Shown piece after piece: positions 6,814 through 14,673 of a DNA stretch of 31,801 bases. The stretch spans positions 1,737-33,537 of the forward strand of contig DHVG01000001.1 of assembly GCA_002412545.1 (NCBI GenBank), written 5' to 3'. The DNA is from Elusimicrobia bacterium UBA5214. Lineage in GTDB: Bacteria > Elusimicrobiota > UBA5214. How positions within the stretch are numbered: the stretch's first letter is position 1; the number at the start of each line of letters is the position of its first letter. The notes beneath the pieces are model-generated. The model worked only from the letters and a program-made list of their open reading frames with translations. It did not search any database and was not told the origin of the DNA. Made by a program: the position numbers and the translations under genes.

Positions 6814-7824
6814 TTAAAACTCTTTAAAAGTAATTTCGTATTTCAAATCTTCCTGGGCTAACCAGTCAAGTGTTTTACCGTCAATCTCAACATAAGGATA
6901 CATAAAATAATTGAGCGAACCTGCTTTTTGTTCCGGGCTAAGAGTAAGGTCTCTACCGGTGCCGAATTGGATTCTATTCTCATCTATTGCACCAAAATAA
7001 TATTCCCGATATTCTTTTGCCTCTTCTAACTTTTCAATTTTCTTGTCAAGAATTATTTTTCGTACATCCGAAGGGTCAATGGGAATCCATCCATATCCAG
7101 GGATATAAACTTCTGCCCAACAGTGATACGCTCCGGTCATATTCCCTTCTGCTCCTTTGGGAATACGAATACCCATAATTTCTCTCGCTGGAACACCGAC
7201 ACTTTTTGCTAAACAGACATAAACCGAATGTAAATCTGCACATTTACCTTTTTTTGCTTCAAGTAGGGAAAGGACATTCCCTGGACCACAACCTTTTATT
7301 GCCGGGTCACGAGCAAAATTATCAATCAAATAGTCGTATAAACTTCTTGCTTTGGAGAATGTCATCTTTTTACCTTTCGTCGCTTCTTCAGCAATTTCTT
7401 TAATTTTTCCGTCAATTGGTCCGAGACTCGAGGGAGCAAGAAAATCTTTCACTTCCAAAGGAATAGTGGTTTCTTTTTGAGAAAAATCTTTCTTGGTTAC
7501 CTCTTTCCTTGTTACTTTGAAAGAAAAACTTAATTTTGCTTCTTCGTTAAGTTTTTCCCAGCGAGAATAGAGTGCTAAATTACCAAACTTTTTTTCTCGG
7601 TAAATTCCATTCTGGGAAAAATTGCCATCAACTTTCACTTCTTCAATTGTTTGGTTTTCATCCGATACCGGGTAAGGAAGCCAAAGCCGGACATCTTGAG
7701 CCCCACTAGGAACTTTTACGCTAACTTTAAAAGTTACTTCTGCCTTTCTTTCCTTTGTCTCCCCGGAAGAAGCGAAAAACAAAGAGAACACTAACACCAA
7801 AAACAAATGTTTCTGTTTCTGCAT
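6814..7824 (-). CDS. Exported transglutaminase-like protein
   Basis: 336 residues from MQKQK. Signal peptide MQKQKHLFLVLVFSLFFASS. The N-terminal half is a beta-rich domain (SVKVPSGAQDVRLWLPYPVS). The transglutaminase core has the Cys-His-Asp triad in GKCADLHSVYVCL, AYHCWAEVYIPGYGW and PIDPSD. Such bacterial proteins are thiol proteases or peptide-crosslinking enzymes in the envelope. AGGAGG lies 7 nt before the ATG at 7824; the frame extends to 7845 without a site. It sits 43 nt after yedE and 26 nt before the reductase gene. Its role in a selenium operon is unexplained and could be incidental. Confidence 0.85.
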   Translation of the reverse strand: MQKQKHLFLVLVFSLFFASSGETKERKAEVTFKVSVKVPSGAQDVRLWLPYPVSDENQTIEEVKVDGNFSQNGIYREKKFGNLALYSRWEKLNEEAKLSFSFKVTRKEVTKKDFSQKETTIPLEVKDFLAPSSLGPIDGKIKEIAEEATKGKKMTFSKARSLYDYLIDNFARDPAIKGCGPGNVLSLLEAKKGKCADLHSVYVCLAKSVGVPAREIMGIRIPKGAEGNMTGAYHCWAEVYIPGYGWIPIDPSDVRKIILDKKIEKLEEAKEYREYYFGAIDENRIQFGTGRDLTLSPEQKAGSLNYFMYPYVEIDGKTLDWLAQEDLKYEITFKEF

Positions 7825-7867
7825 ACCTTTCCCTCCTTGAGGCAATCGCCTCCCACATTAGAATTTG

Positions 7868-8905
7868 TTACTCTTTTTGTCGATTGAGAAAACCAAGTAT
7901 AAGTAGAAAGACCAGACCGATTAAGGTAATAATCCTTCCGTTAATCGTTGTTCCTTGTGGGCTGGAAACAAATAAATAATTATGAGCAATTCCCGCGGCA
8001 AAAACCATTCCTAAAATAGTGAGTGCGCTATCCGTATTTCCTCGTCCAGCAAGAATCGTCTGTCGGAAAGGACAACCTTCAAGCATTACTGAACCTAATC
8101 CAACTACCGTCAGTCCTAAAAAATTCCAGAGAAATTCTTTATGTCCAATCGGTGAAGCGCCGAAAGAAAATTGTTTAAGCACAAAGTTTGTTAAAAAAGC
8201 AAAAACTAAAACACTAAAAAAACCCTTCAAGAGATAAGTATCTCTGACCAACAGATAATTTCTGAACCCACCCACAAAACATAATCCACTTCTTTGGGCC
8301 AAACTACCAATGACTAAACCAGCGAAAAGCGAAAGTAAAAAAGGTGCATGGCCAGTCGGAGTTAAATAAATGAAACTTGGTTTAATTGCCACAAGTAATA
8401 AGAGTATCACTGCTAGGAAAGGTAAAATGAATCCATTAAAGTTATTTAAGCGTTGACTTCTACCGAGAGTAAAACCTTGCTTAAGCAGTTGTGTTCCCAG
8501 AAAAGCACCAAAGATTAAACCGAAAAGTCCAGCAATTGCGGTCGGGTCACCCCCGGCTAAACGCAAGGTCATTCTCGTTGGACAACCGAGAAAGATAAGT
8601 GCCCCGAACATTACGAACATTCCGATAAGAAATCTTAAAATTGGTGAAGAACCACCTTCAGAACGAAAATCTTTCCGCAAGGAAGAAATGATAAATGCAC
8701 CGAGAATAAATCCTAAAATTTCCGGACGGAAATAGCGCAACTTTTCTACCTGATGCAAACCTAAAGCACCAGCGATATCTCTTAAAAAACAGGCGAGACA
8801 GACACCCATATTTGGTGGATTGCCGTACTTAACCAAAATTGCTGCAGCAATTCCGAGGACAGCACCAGTGACAACAATCAAATTATTCTTTAGTGATTTC
8901 CACAT
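7868..8905 (-). CDS. yedE: YedE/YeeE-family membrane protein, putative selenium transporter
   Basis: 345 residues, about ten membrane segments in two repeats. The paired signatures are IFLGCPTRMTLRLAGGDPTA and VMLEGCPFRQTILAGRGNTD, each with the GCP[TF]R cysteine that in thiosulfate-transporting YeeE homologues lines the pore; extra cysteines are in GVCLACFLRD and RSGLCFVGG. The length and GGDPTA/GRGNTD motifs match the selenium-associated YedE branch. The chosen ATG at 8905 has GGAG nine nt upstream; the ATG at 8914 lies on the Shine-Dalgarno itself. The start overlaps the TusA-like gene's end by about 23 nt, indicating translational coupling. Probable role: import of a reduced selenium or sulfur species. 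Confidence 0.88.
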   Translation of the reverse strand: MWKSLKNNLIVVTGAVLGIAAAILVKYGNPPNMGVCLACFLRDIAGALGLHQVEKLRYFRPEILGFILGAFIISSLRKDFRSEGGSSPILRFLIGMFVMFGALIFLGCPTRMTLRLAGGDPTAIAGLFGLIFGAFLGTQLLKQGFTLGRSQRLNNFNGFILPFLAVILLLLVAIKPSFIYLTPTGHAPFLLSLFAGLVIGSLAQRSGLCFVGGFRNYLLVRDTYLLKGFFSVLVFAFLTNFVLKQFSFGASPIGHKEFLWNFLGLTVVGLGSVMLEGCPFRQTILAGRGNTDSALTILGMVFAAGIAHNYLFVSSPQGTTINGRIITLIGLVFLLILGFLNRQKE

Positions 8906-9095
8906 AGTAGTCATCTCCTTTTTTTTCTACTTTCACCTGACAACCTTGACTTTTTGCATAACGACTCACATTTTCGCAAGAAGTAGTGTTGTCTACAATC
9001 ACACTGATTTTACCTTCTTTAATTTTTTCCAGAGCTTTCTTAGTAAGAATTACCGGGTGTGGACAACCCATCCCACGAGCATCAATTTCTTCCAT
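8883..9095 (-). CDS. TusA-like protein, N-terminal half of YedF as a separate gene
   Basis: 70 residues: MEEIDARGMGCPHPVILTKK, then IVDNTTSCENVSRYAKSQGC, VKVEKKGDDYYVEITK. Cys11 in the GCPHP motif is the TusA chalcogen-carrying cysteine. The sequence resembles the N-terminal domain of YedF rather than classical TusA. AGGAGG lies 8 nt before the ATG at 9095; a GTG at 9104 is an alternative but overlaps that site. First gene of the operon leading into yedE. The DsrE half of YedF is the last gene of the same run (4157-4501). Likely role: accepting selenium or sulfur from the YedE channel. Confidence 0.87.
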   Translation of the reverse strand: MEEIDARGMGCPHPVILTKKALEKIKEGKISVIVDNTTSCENVSRYAKSQGCQVKVEKKGDDYYVEITKE

Positions 9096-9113
9096 GACAC
9101 ACACCTCCTTTTG

Positions 9114-9230
9114 TCCGTTAGGTCCGTTTAGTCGGTTATGTCCGTTGTGTCCGTTAATTCCGTTGAGTCCGTTAATGGACTCAACCGACTAAACGGACAA
9201 AACGGTCTAAACGGGTATAACGGTCAAAAC
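9114..9230. repeat. Thirteen 9-nt units in head-to-head array (TCCGTTNNN x7, then inverted x6)
   Basis: Seven consecutive 9-nt units of form TC[CG]GTTNNN from 9114 to 9176 are followed without a gap by six inverted units (NNNNNNAAC form) from 9177 to 9230, for example GGACTCAAC and CGACTAAAC. The array can fold into one long imperfect hairpin. It lies between the promoter and the first gene of the tusA-yedE operon, so it should be in the leader RNA. A near-identical array is at 25828-25955. Confidence 0.85.
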
Positions 9231-9275
9231 CTTATTTATTTGTTTCGTTCATTACCATTTGTTTTATTTGCCTAA

Positions 9276-9304
9276 AGAATATATAAAATAATCAAATAAG
9301 TCAA
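9276..9304 (-). promoter_or_regulatory. Promoter of the tusA-yedE operon
   Basis: Minus strand TTGACT (9304-9299), 17-nt spacer, TATTCT (9281-9276). It gives a leader of about 170 nt containing the 9-nt-unit array. The upstream neighbour is a LysR gene on the same strand, whose product may act here. Confidence 0.6.
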
Positions 9305-9358
9305 TAAAAAAATTTAAATAAATATTTTTCAATTTATTAGATTTTTCTATAAGAGTGA

Positions 9359-10243
9359 TTAATGATTTTTATGAGTGAGAAAATTCTGAAAAGCCTGAAC
9401 TATTTTTGGTGGGCTATGCTTACGGTTGGAGAGAAGATAAAAATGTCGTTTAATGAAGAAATTATGGATTTTTAGTATTTTTAATCTCTTAAGTTTTATT
9501 TCTTCTTCTATTGCCCAGCGGGAAATAAAGGATATTCCCAGTCCTGTCTCTACCGCTGATTTAATTGCTTCGGTGCTACCTAATTCCATAATGATGTTAA
9601 GGTCTTCAAGATAAATATTTTCTTTAGCTAATGCTTCTAACATTGTCTTGCGTGTCCCGGAACCTTTTTCCCGGAGGAGAATAGGTTGTTTTTTTAAATC
9701 TTCTAAGTTGAAATTTTTTACTTTAGTTTTTCCTTGAGCAATAAGGACTATTTTATCTTTAGCAAATTGCTCATAAACTAAATCACGGTGTTTGATTTTA
9801 CTACCAACTACACCGAGGTCAAGTTTCTTTTCTAATACTTCTTCAATAATTTCTTCGGTATCAGCAATTTTTAAACTGATTTTAATTTGGGGAAATTTTC
9901 TTTGGAAAGATTTTAATCTTGCGAGCAGAATATATTCTCCCGGTATAGTGCTCGCTCCGAGGGTTAATTCTCCCCGTTTTAGTCCGTTGACTTCATTCAT
10001 TGCTTCCTGCACTTGACGATTAAGGTTAATTATCTTCTTTGCATATTCATTTAATATTTTTCCTTCGGCAGTTAAGAATAATTCCCGAGTTGTCCGTTGG
10101 AATAATTTTACTCCATAATATTTTTCTAAAGAATGAATCTGAAAACTTATGGTTGGTTGAGTAAGATGTAGTTCTTCAGCAGTTTGGGAGAAACTTTCAT
10201 TTTCGGCAAGTTTAGTAAATATTTCTAAAGTTCTTAAATCCAT
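9359..10243 (-). CDS. LysR-family regulator, probably selenium-associated
   Basis: 294 residues. N-terminal HTH: MDLRTLEIFTKLAENESFSQ, AEELHLTQPTISFQI, LEKYYGVKLFQRTTRELFLT. The effector domain runs from about residue 90 (GELTLGASTIPGEYILL to FISRWAI). The family-typical DLRTLEIF start and its position between tRNA-Sec/selB and the tusA-yedE operon fit the LysR group that accompanies selenium genes; CysL-like sulfur regulators are also similar. The likely target is the adjoining tusA-yedE operon. The preceding spacer carries repeats and I see no clear promoter for it, so it may be transcribed from the selB side. Confidence 0.85.
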   Translation of the reverse strand: MDLRTLEIFTKLAENESFSQTAEELHLTQPTISFQIHSLEKYYGVKLFQRTTRELFLTAEGKILNEYAKKIINLNRQVQEAMNEVNGLKRGELTLGASTIPGEYILLARLKSFQRKFPQIKISLKIADTEEIIEEVLEKKLDLGVVGSKIKHRDLVYEQFAKDKIVLIAQGKTKVKNFNLEDLKKQPILLREKGSGTRKTMLEALAKENIYLEDLNIIMELGSTEAIKSAVETGLGISFISRWAIEEEIKLKRLKILKIHNFFIKRHFYLLSNRKHSPPKIVQAFQNFLTHKNH

Positions 10244-10250
10244 TTAAAGT

Positions 10251-10361
10251 CTGATTACAGTGATTAAAAACCAGATTACAGTGATTATATGAAGTGTCAT
10301 TGCGAGGGAGTAAAACGACCAAAGCAATCTCAATGAGATTCCTCGTTTCACTCGGAATGAC
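10251..10361. repeat. ATTACAGTGATTA units and a GTCATTGCGAG-type hairpin
   Basis: Two copies of GATTACAGTGATTA (10253-10288) precede an imperfect hairpin from GTCATTGCGAGGGAGT (10296) to the near-complementary ACTCGGAATGAC (10361). Sequences of the GTCATTGCGAG...GCAATCTC kind are a widespread dispersed-repeat type in several bacterial groups. Confidence 0.6.
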
Positions 10362-10399
10362 TCTTCGGGTTATCTGTGTAATCTAATGTGTAGGGTTTG

Positions 10400-10423
10400 C
10401 CACGCACCCAGCGTGGTGCGTGG
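10400..10423. repeat. 9-bp hairpin at the 3' end of tRNA-Sec
   Basis: CCACGCACC (10400-10408) pairs with GGTGCGTGG (10415-10423). The right arm includes the encoded CCA end of the tRNA. No T-run follows, so it is more likely a processing signal or repeat than a terminator. Confidence 0.5.
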
Positions 10424-10515
10424 CGGAGGCGTGTAGGAATCGAACCTTACCCTCCCCTTTTATAGAGAGCACTGGTTTTGAAGACCAGGAGACCCACCAG
10501 GACCCTTCCGCCTCC
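10421..10515 (-). tRNA. selC: tRNA-Sec (anticodon TCA)
   Basis: 95 nt on the minus strand. Acceptor GGAGGCGG/ACGCCTCC (last pair G-A), discriminator G, and CCA encoded. The D-arm is long with a TGGT loop. Anticodon stem CTGGT/ACCAG with loop CTTCAAA gives UCA, reading UGA. The long variable arm pairs CTCTC with GGGAG. T-loop TTCGATT sits on a T-stem with one extra A (GTAAGG against CCTAC), an irregularity worth noting. It lies 66 nt downstream of selB, and selA is in the same gene run, so the Sec-insertion machinery is present except SelD. Confidence 0.95.
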
Positions 10516-10520
10516 CCCTA

Positions 10521-10583
10521 CCACGAATTAACACGAATGAACTGCACGAATAGACACGAATTTATTCGTGTACATTCGTGTTT
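10521..10583. repeat. CACGAAT/ATTCGTG 9-10-nt repeat array at the selB stop
   Basis: Four CACGAAT units (ACCACGAATTAACACGAATG onwards) then inverted ATTCGTG units to 10583. The selB TAA is the first triplet of the array. A related array is at 26946-27006. Confidence 0.75.
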
Positions 10584-12519
10584 ATGCAAGAACCCGCTTG
10601 TCACCGATTCTTTTAGTGAACTTAATTGTATCAAAATATTGTAAAATTGGCAAAGTATATTTTCTTGATGAATTCAAAATCTGCCGATACTCACTGACGG
10701 TAATTTCTTTTTTCTCCGAGAGATAATTTTTTAAGATAATTTTTGCTTTTTCTAAGGCATTCTGATGAATTATAAATCCTTCTTCTAACTTTATAAGCAC
10801 CCCCATTTCAATTAAAGAAGAAACTATCGTCTCTATGATTTCCGGTTTACCCTGCACCAGAACGGTGCAGGGTTGAGGAATATTTTTACTTTGAGAAAGA
10901 TGGATTTTGGTTTCCTCAAGTGTGAGTGGAGTGAATTCTCCTTTCAGACAAATGTTTTCAATTTCTTTTTTAATTTTTTCTTCCTCCGGGCTAAATTTTA
11001 GCTGGTGTTCAGCGAGACGGACTTTATCTTTTTCTAAGATTATTTTCTTTTCTTTAACTAATTCATTGAGAATAAAGTCAAAAATTTCTCCTCCGCTGAT
11101 TTTAGTTTTTATTTCTTCTTTAGAAAGATTTAAACGGAGAGGTTGCTTCTGATGAATCTCTTGTAGGATATTGATAATTTTTTCTTTTAAGTTTTGTAGT
11201 TGCTGTTGATGGAGAACCCTTTCCGGTTTTTCTAAGCGGACAATTTTATTTTCTTGATTTAAATCGGAAAGAATATTTTTTATTTCCTCGTTAGCAAGAT
11301 TACTCATTTTTGCTATTTCTTCAAGAGAAAAAATTTTATTTTGCTCACTGAGTAAAATTTGTTCAACTAATTCTTCACTACTACCCTTCTCGTAAGTGGC
11401 AAGTTTTCGTACTATTACTTCTTCTTGAAAACGTTTATGTTTTGCAGGATGAATATCAAGAATTTTGCCACCGCCGATGGTTACTAAAGGTGAATAAAGA
11501 CGAAGTATGAAATGGTCATTTTTCAATACCGCTACCGGTTTTTCCAATTGTAACTGTAGATATCCTTCTTCCCCCGGTTTGAGTTCATTCCTGCCCAACA
11601 ACCTTGTCCGAGCAAAATATTCACCAGTGCCAAGATATACACGCACTCTCGTCCGGTTAACGAGATGATGTGGAGTATCATCAAGCATTTGTAAGTGGAC
11701 ATCAAGCAAATTCGTGGGAGATAAATATCCGGGTTGAGCAAGTGTATCACCACGATTTATTTCTTCCAGTTTTATTCCCGCTAAATTGATTCCTAAGCGT
11801 TGTCCCGCTACCGCTTGGCTAATTTTTCCCTTGTGACTTTGTAGCTGTCTCACCCGTGATTTAATCCTTTGTGGTAAAACTTCTACCGGGTTATCAAGTT
11901 TAAGCGTGCCACTTACAATTGTGCCGGTAATTACTGTGCCGAATCCTTCCATTTTGAATACTCGGTCAACTGGTAGACGAAAAGGTAAAGAAATATTTTT
12001 TGTTTCGATTTCTTCAACGATTTGACTGATTATTTGTTTAAGTTTTTCTAAACCCTCACCAGTAATACCGGAAACATAAACAATTGGTGCATTTTCAAAA
12101 AAAGTATTTCTGGTTATTTCTCTTATATTTTCGGTTACTAAACCTGGCCATTCTTTATCTACTAAATCAATCTTGGTCAATACAATTATTCCTTTTTTTA
12201 CGGCTAACAATTTAAGAATGTCTAAATGTTCTTTTGTTTGTGGCATTACTCCTTCATTAGCGGCGATAATTAAGAGAGCTAAATCAAGAAAACCAACCCC
12301 AGCGAGCATATTCTTAATAAAATGTTCGTGTCCCGGGACATCGATAATTTCCGCGCAAATATCATTGGGTAGATTTAGGTAAGCAAAACCGATATCAATT
12401 GACATACCTCTTTCTTTTTCTTCTTTGAGCCGGTCAGTATCAATACCGGTTAATGCCTTAATTAAAGTTGTTTTGCCGTGGTCAACATGTCCGGCAGTGC
12501 CCACAACAATGTATTTCAT
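10582..12519 (-). CDS. selB: Selenocysteine-specific elongation factor SelB
   Basis: 645 residues, usual SelB length. GTPase domain: GTAGHVDHGKTTLIKALTG (7-25), DVPGHEHFIKNM, TKIDLVDKEW. EF-Tu-like domains II/III follow (VDRVFKMEGFGTVITGTIVSG; YFARTRLLGRNELKPGEEGY). Four winged-helix repeats occupy the C-terminal 270 residues, ending SEYRQILNSSRKYTLPILQY and GDKRVLA, the SECIS-binding end. It carries Sec-tRNA to UGA codons marked by a SECIS hairpin. It starts 15 nt after the radical SAM gene and is followed by tRNA-Sec. Confidence 0.97.
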   Translation of the reverse strand: MKYIVVGTAGHVDHGKTTLIKALTGIDTDRLKEEKERGMSIDIGFAYLNLPNDICAEIIDVPGHEHFIKNMLAGVGFLDLALLIIAANEGVMPQTKEHLDILKLLAVKKGIIVLTKIDLVDKEWPGLVTENIREITRNTFFENAPIVYVSGITGEGLEKLKQIISQIVEEIETKNISLPFRLPVDRVFKMEGFGTVITGTIVSGTLKLDNPVEVLPQRIKSRVRQLQSHKGKISQAVAGQRLGINLAGIKLEEINRGDTLAQPGYLSPTNLLDVHLQMLDDTPHHLVNRTRVRVYLGTGEYFARTRLLGRNELKPGEEGYLQLQLEKPVAVLKNDHFILRLYSPLVTIGGGKILDIHPAKHKRFQEEVIVRKLATYEKGSSEELVEQILLSEQNKIFSLEEIAKMSNLANEEIKNILSDLNQENKIVRLEKPERVLHQQQLQNLKEKIINILQEIHQKQPLRLNLSKEEIKTKISGGEIFDFILNELVKEKKIILEKDKVRLAEHQLKFSPEEEKIKKEIENICLKGEFTPLTLEETKIHLSQSKNIPQPCTVLVQGKPEIIETIVSSLIEMGVLIKLEEGFIIHQNALEKAKIILKNYLSEKKEITVSEYRQILNSSRKYTLPILQYFDTIKFTKRIGDKRVLA

Positions 12520-12534
12520 TGTCGCCTTTTAATT

Positions 12535-13725
12535 TTACCTGAGAAAACAGGACGGATCTTCCGCAAGATAATCTCCGGCATAAGCGTATGCTCTCCCCCG
12601 ACAGCCACCACAAATTGTTCGATACTCACAGATGCCGCATCTTCCTTTTAAGGTTTCCTTCTTTCTCCTCAAATTATTAAATAACGGGGATGTCCTCCAA
12701 ATTTCGGAGAAAGGTTTTTCTCTTACATTTCCAGCAGGAATTTCTAAGAATGGACAAGGCCAAACTTCACCGTTAGGCTTAATGTAAACAATTCCGCTGC
12801 CGGCAGTGCATCCATAAAAAACTTTTTCTACTCGTTTCAAGTAAGTGCCATTATTTTTTCCGTTTTGGCTAAGCAGGTAAGCCCAATACTGAGGTCCAGC
12901 AACCGGCTCAATAATTGTTCTAATCTTACGCTGTTTCTGGGATAAAAAGGTTAAAAGTTTCTCATTTTCTTTACGATTAAGGACAACATCTTGCAAATTT
13001 TTTCCTCTTCCCACTGGAACTAATTGGTACATTAAAAGAATATCACTTTTTTCTTTTTCCGCAAAATCAACAATCTCGGAAAGAGCAGAAAAATTATACT
13101 GCATTGCAGTTACATTCATCTGCAATGCTAAACCTGCTTTACGACAGGCTCTTATTCCCCTTAAGGCAAGTTCGAAAGCATCTTCTTTCCCACGGATATA
13201 ATTCTGAACCTTACAGTCAGGGTGGTCAAAACTAATTGCTAACCCAACCACACCGTATCGTTTAAGTTCTTTTGCCATTTTTTCGTCAATCAAAGTTCCG
13301 TTAGTAGCAATCATTAAATTAAATCCCAAAGATTGACCATAAGCAAGAAGCGTAAATAGGTCTGGTCTGACCAGAGGTTCACCACCAGTAAAAACTAACA
13401 TTCGGAATTCTTCAATTTTAGCAATCTCAGCGATGAGTTTCTTTCCTTCTTCAGTAGTAAGTTCATCAGGTCGTCTCCTCCCTGCTGAAGCATGGCAATG
13501 GATACATTTTAAATTACAACCAGTTGTCATTTCCCAGACCGGATGAAAAGGATATCCAATACAGCCCATCCCTAAGGAACCGTTCGCTACCGGCAGACAT
13601 TTAAACCCGCTATTAAAAAGCCAGGAAGGCAATTTTTCCCATTTTATTAAGCGGGCAAAATTGAGGACACTTTGTGCTTGTCTAAAGAGTAAACTTGGTG
13701 GTTGATAAAAAGGTTTTACTTTCAA
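12535..13725 (-). CDS. Radical SAM/SPASM protein in the sel operon
   Basis: 396 residues. The radical SAM CxxxCxxC is CNLKCIHC (Cys70, 74, 77), followed by FTGGEPLVRPDL, IATNGTLID and LAISFDHPD. A C-terminal SPASM region carries cysteines in GCTAGSGIVYIKPNGEVWPC, then CGICEYRTICGGCRGR and DPSC, room for two auxiliary [4Fe-4S] clusters. The layout resembles AhbC/AhbD/NirJ haem enzymes, peptide maturases and metalloenzyme-activating rSAMs; I cannot choose between them. It lies between ubiA and selB with 12- and 15-nt gaps, so it is co-transcribed with the Sec genes. No precursor-peptide frame is evident nearby. Residues 1-60 are an extra N-terminal region. Confidence 0.88.
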   Translation of the reverse strand: MKVKPFYQPPSLLFRQAQSVLNFARLIKWEKLPSWLFNSGFKCLPVANGSLGMGCIGYPFHPVWEMTTGCNLKCIHCHASAGRRRPDELTTEEGKKLIAEIAKIEEFRMLVFTGGEPLVRPDLFTLLAYGQSLGFNLMIATNGTLIDEKMAKELKRYGVVGLAISFDHPDCKVQNYIRGKEDAFELALRGIRACRKAGLALQMNVTAMQYNFSALSEIVDFAEKEKSDILLMYQLVPVGRGKNLQDVVLNRKENEKLLTFLSQKQRKIRTIIEPVAGPQYWAYLLSQNGKNNGTYLKRVEKVFYGCTAGSGIVYIKPNGEVWPCPFLEIPAGNVREKPFSEIWRTSPLFNNLRRKKETLKGRCGICEYRTICGGCRGRAYAYAGDYLAEDPSCFLR

Positions 13726-13737
13726 TTTTTTCTGTCT

Positions 13738-14658
13738 CTAACTTAATGTTCTTTTCAAAAGAAAAATTACACTTAGGGTAATAAGTGTTGCGATACCGGA
13801 AGCAATTGTCCTTCCACACAAATTTTCCATTCCTTGGTGTGTTTTCCAATCCCCGCGCCAGACGGAAACCAAATTCCATCCGGAAAGGAATAATGGGATG
13901 AAAAGAAGTAAGAGAGTTATCTTAGGTACATTTAAAAAGAAGAGAGGAATGAAAAGAAGCCACATCAAAATAACCAACATATTGTAAACAACCATTGCTT
14001 GGGATTTGCCTAGACGAGAAGCGCCGGTTTCCTTACCGACAATCTTGTCTGACTCAATATCCGGAACCATATTAATGCAAAATAGAGTTACCGCTACTAC
14101 CCAGGGAAGGCAAACGATGATTGGCGACCAACTGAACCGATGAACCTGAAGGTAATAACCGATAAAACCAGGAAGGAAACCAATAATAATTCCGATACAG
14201 ATTTCCCCCATCCCTCGGTAGGAAAATTGAATTGGTTTTGCTGTATAAAAATAGCCGAAAAATATACCAGTAATTCCTAAGGGAAGTGTCAAAGGGCCGG
14301 TCTTGAGGTGAAAATGCAGGATTAACCCCAGAACTAAAGCCACAAGCATACAACCCAAGGATACCTTGAAGACTTGCCTCCGCGGTAAACTTGCTTCAGG
14401 TAAAACTCGGCTACCTCCGGTAAAACGGTTGTAGTGTCTATTAATCCGGTCTGCTTCGTAATCAAAATATTCATTGGTCAAAAAACAATTGTTAGTTATT
14501 AGAATGACAGCAACTAATCCGAGCAGAAAAACTGTCCAATTTAATGGGTGTCCTTCTGACCAGGCAAGAATTGTCCCCAGAATAAAGGGAATACTTAAAG
14601 CAGTGTGAAACGGTAAACGAGATATTCTTATCCAGGCTAAAATTTTTTCTTTACTCAT
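13738..14658 (-). CDS. UbiA-family prenyltransferase (MenA-like)
   Basis: 306 residues, eight or nine membrane helices. The first Asp-rich motif is NEYFDYEADRIN, the second DIESDKIVGKETGASRLG, which bind Mg-prenyl diphosphate. An FTGGSRVLPE segment follows the first motif, as in MenA-type 1,4-dihydroxy-2-naphthoate prenyltransferases. It could serve menaquinone synthesis, but no men or mqn gene is nearby. It is 15 nt from selA and 12 nt from the radical SAM gene, so a shared process with the radical SAM protein is possible; acceptor substrate unknown. Confidence 0.85.
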   Translation of the reverse strand: MSKEKILAWIRISRLPFHTALSIPFILGTILAWSEGHPLNWTVFLLGLVAVILITNNCFLTNEYFDYEADRINRHYNRFTGGSRVLPEASLPRRQVFKVSLGCMLVALVLGLILHFHLKTGPLTLPLGITGIFFGYFYTAKPIQFSYRGMGEICIGIIIGFLPGFIGYYLQVHRFSWSPIIVCLPWVVAVTLFCINMVPDIESDKIVGKETGASRLGKSQAMVVYNMLVILMWLLFIPLFFLNVPKITLLLLFIPLFLSGWNLVSVWRGDWKTHQGMENLCGRTIASGIATLITLSVIFLLKRTLS

Positions 14659-14673
14659 TTTTTTTAAACCTCC

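Noticed and set aside
9114..9230. CRISPR-like array
   Set aside because: Units are 9 nt with three variable bases and flip orientation midway; there are no spacers of CRISPR length and no cas genes.
12535..13725. RiPP biosynthetic locus
   Set aside because: The SPASM domain allows it, but no short precursor-peptide frame with a ribosome site is found beside the gene, and the neighbours are Sec and UbiA genes.
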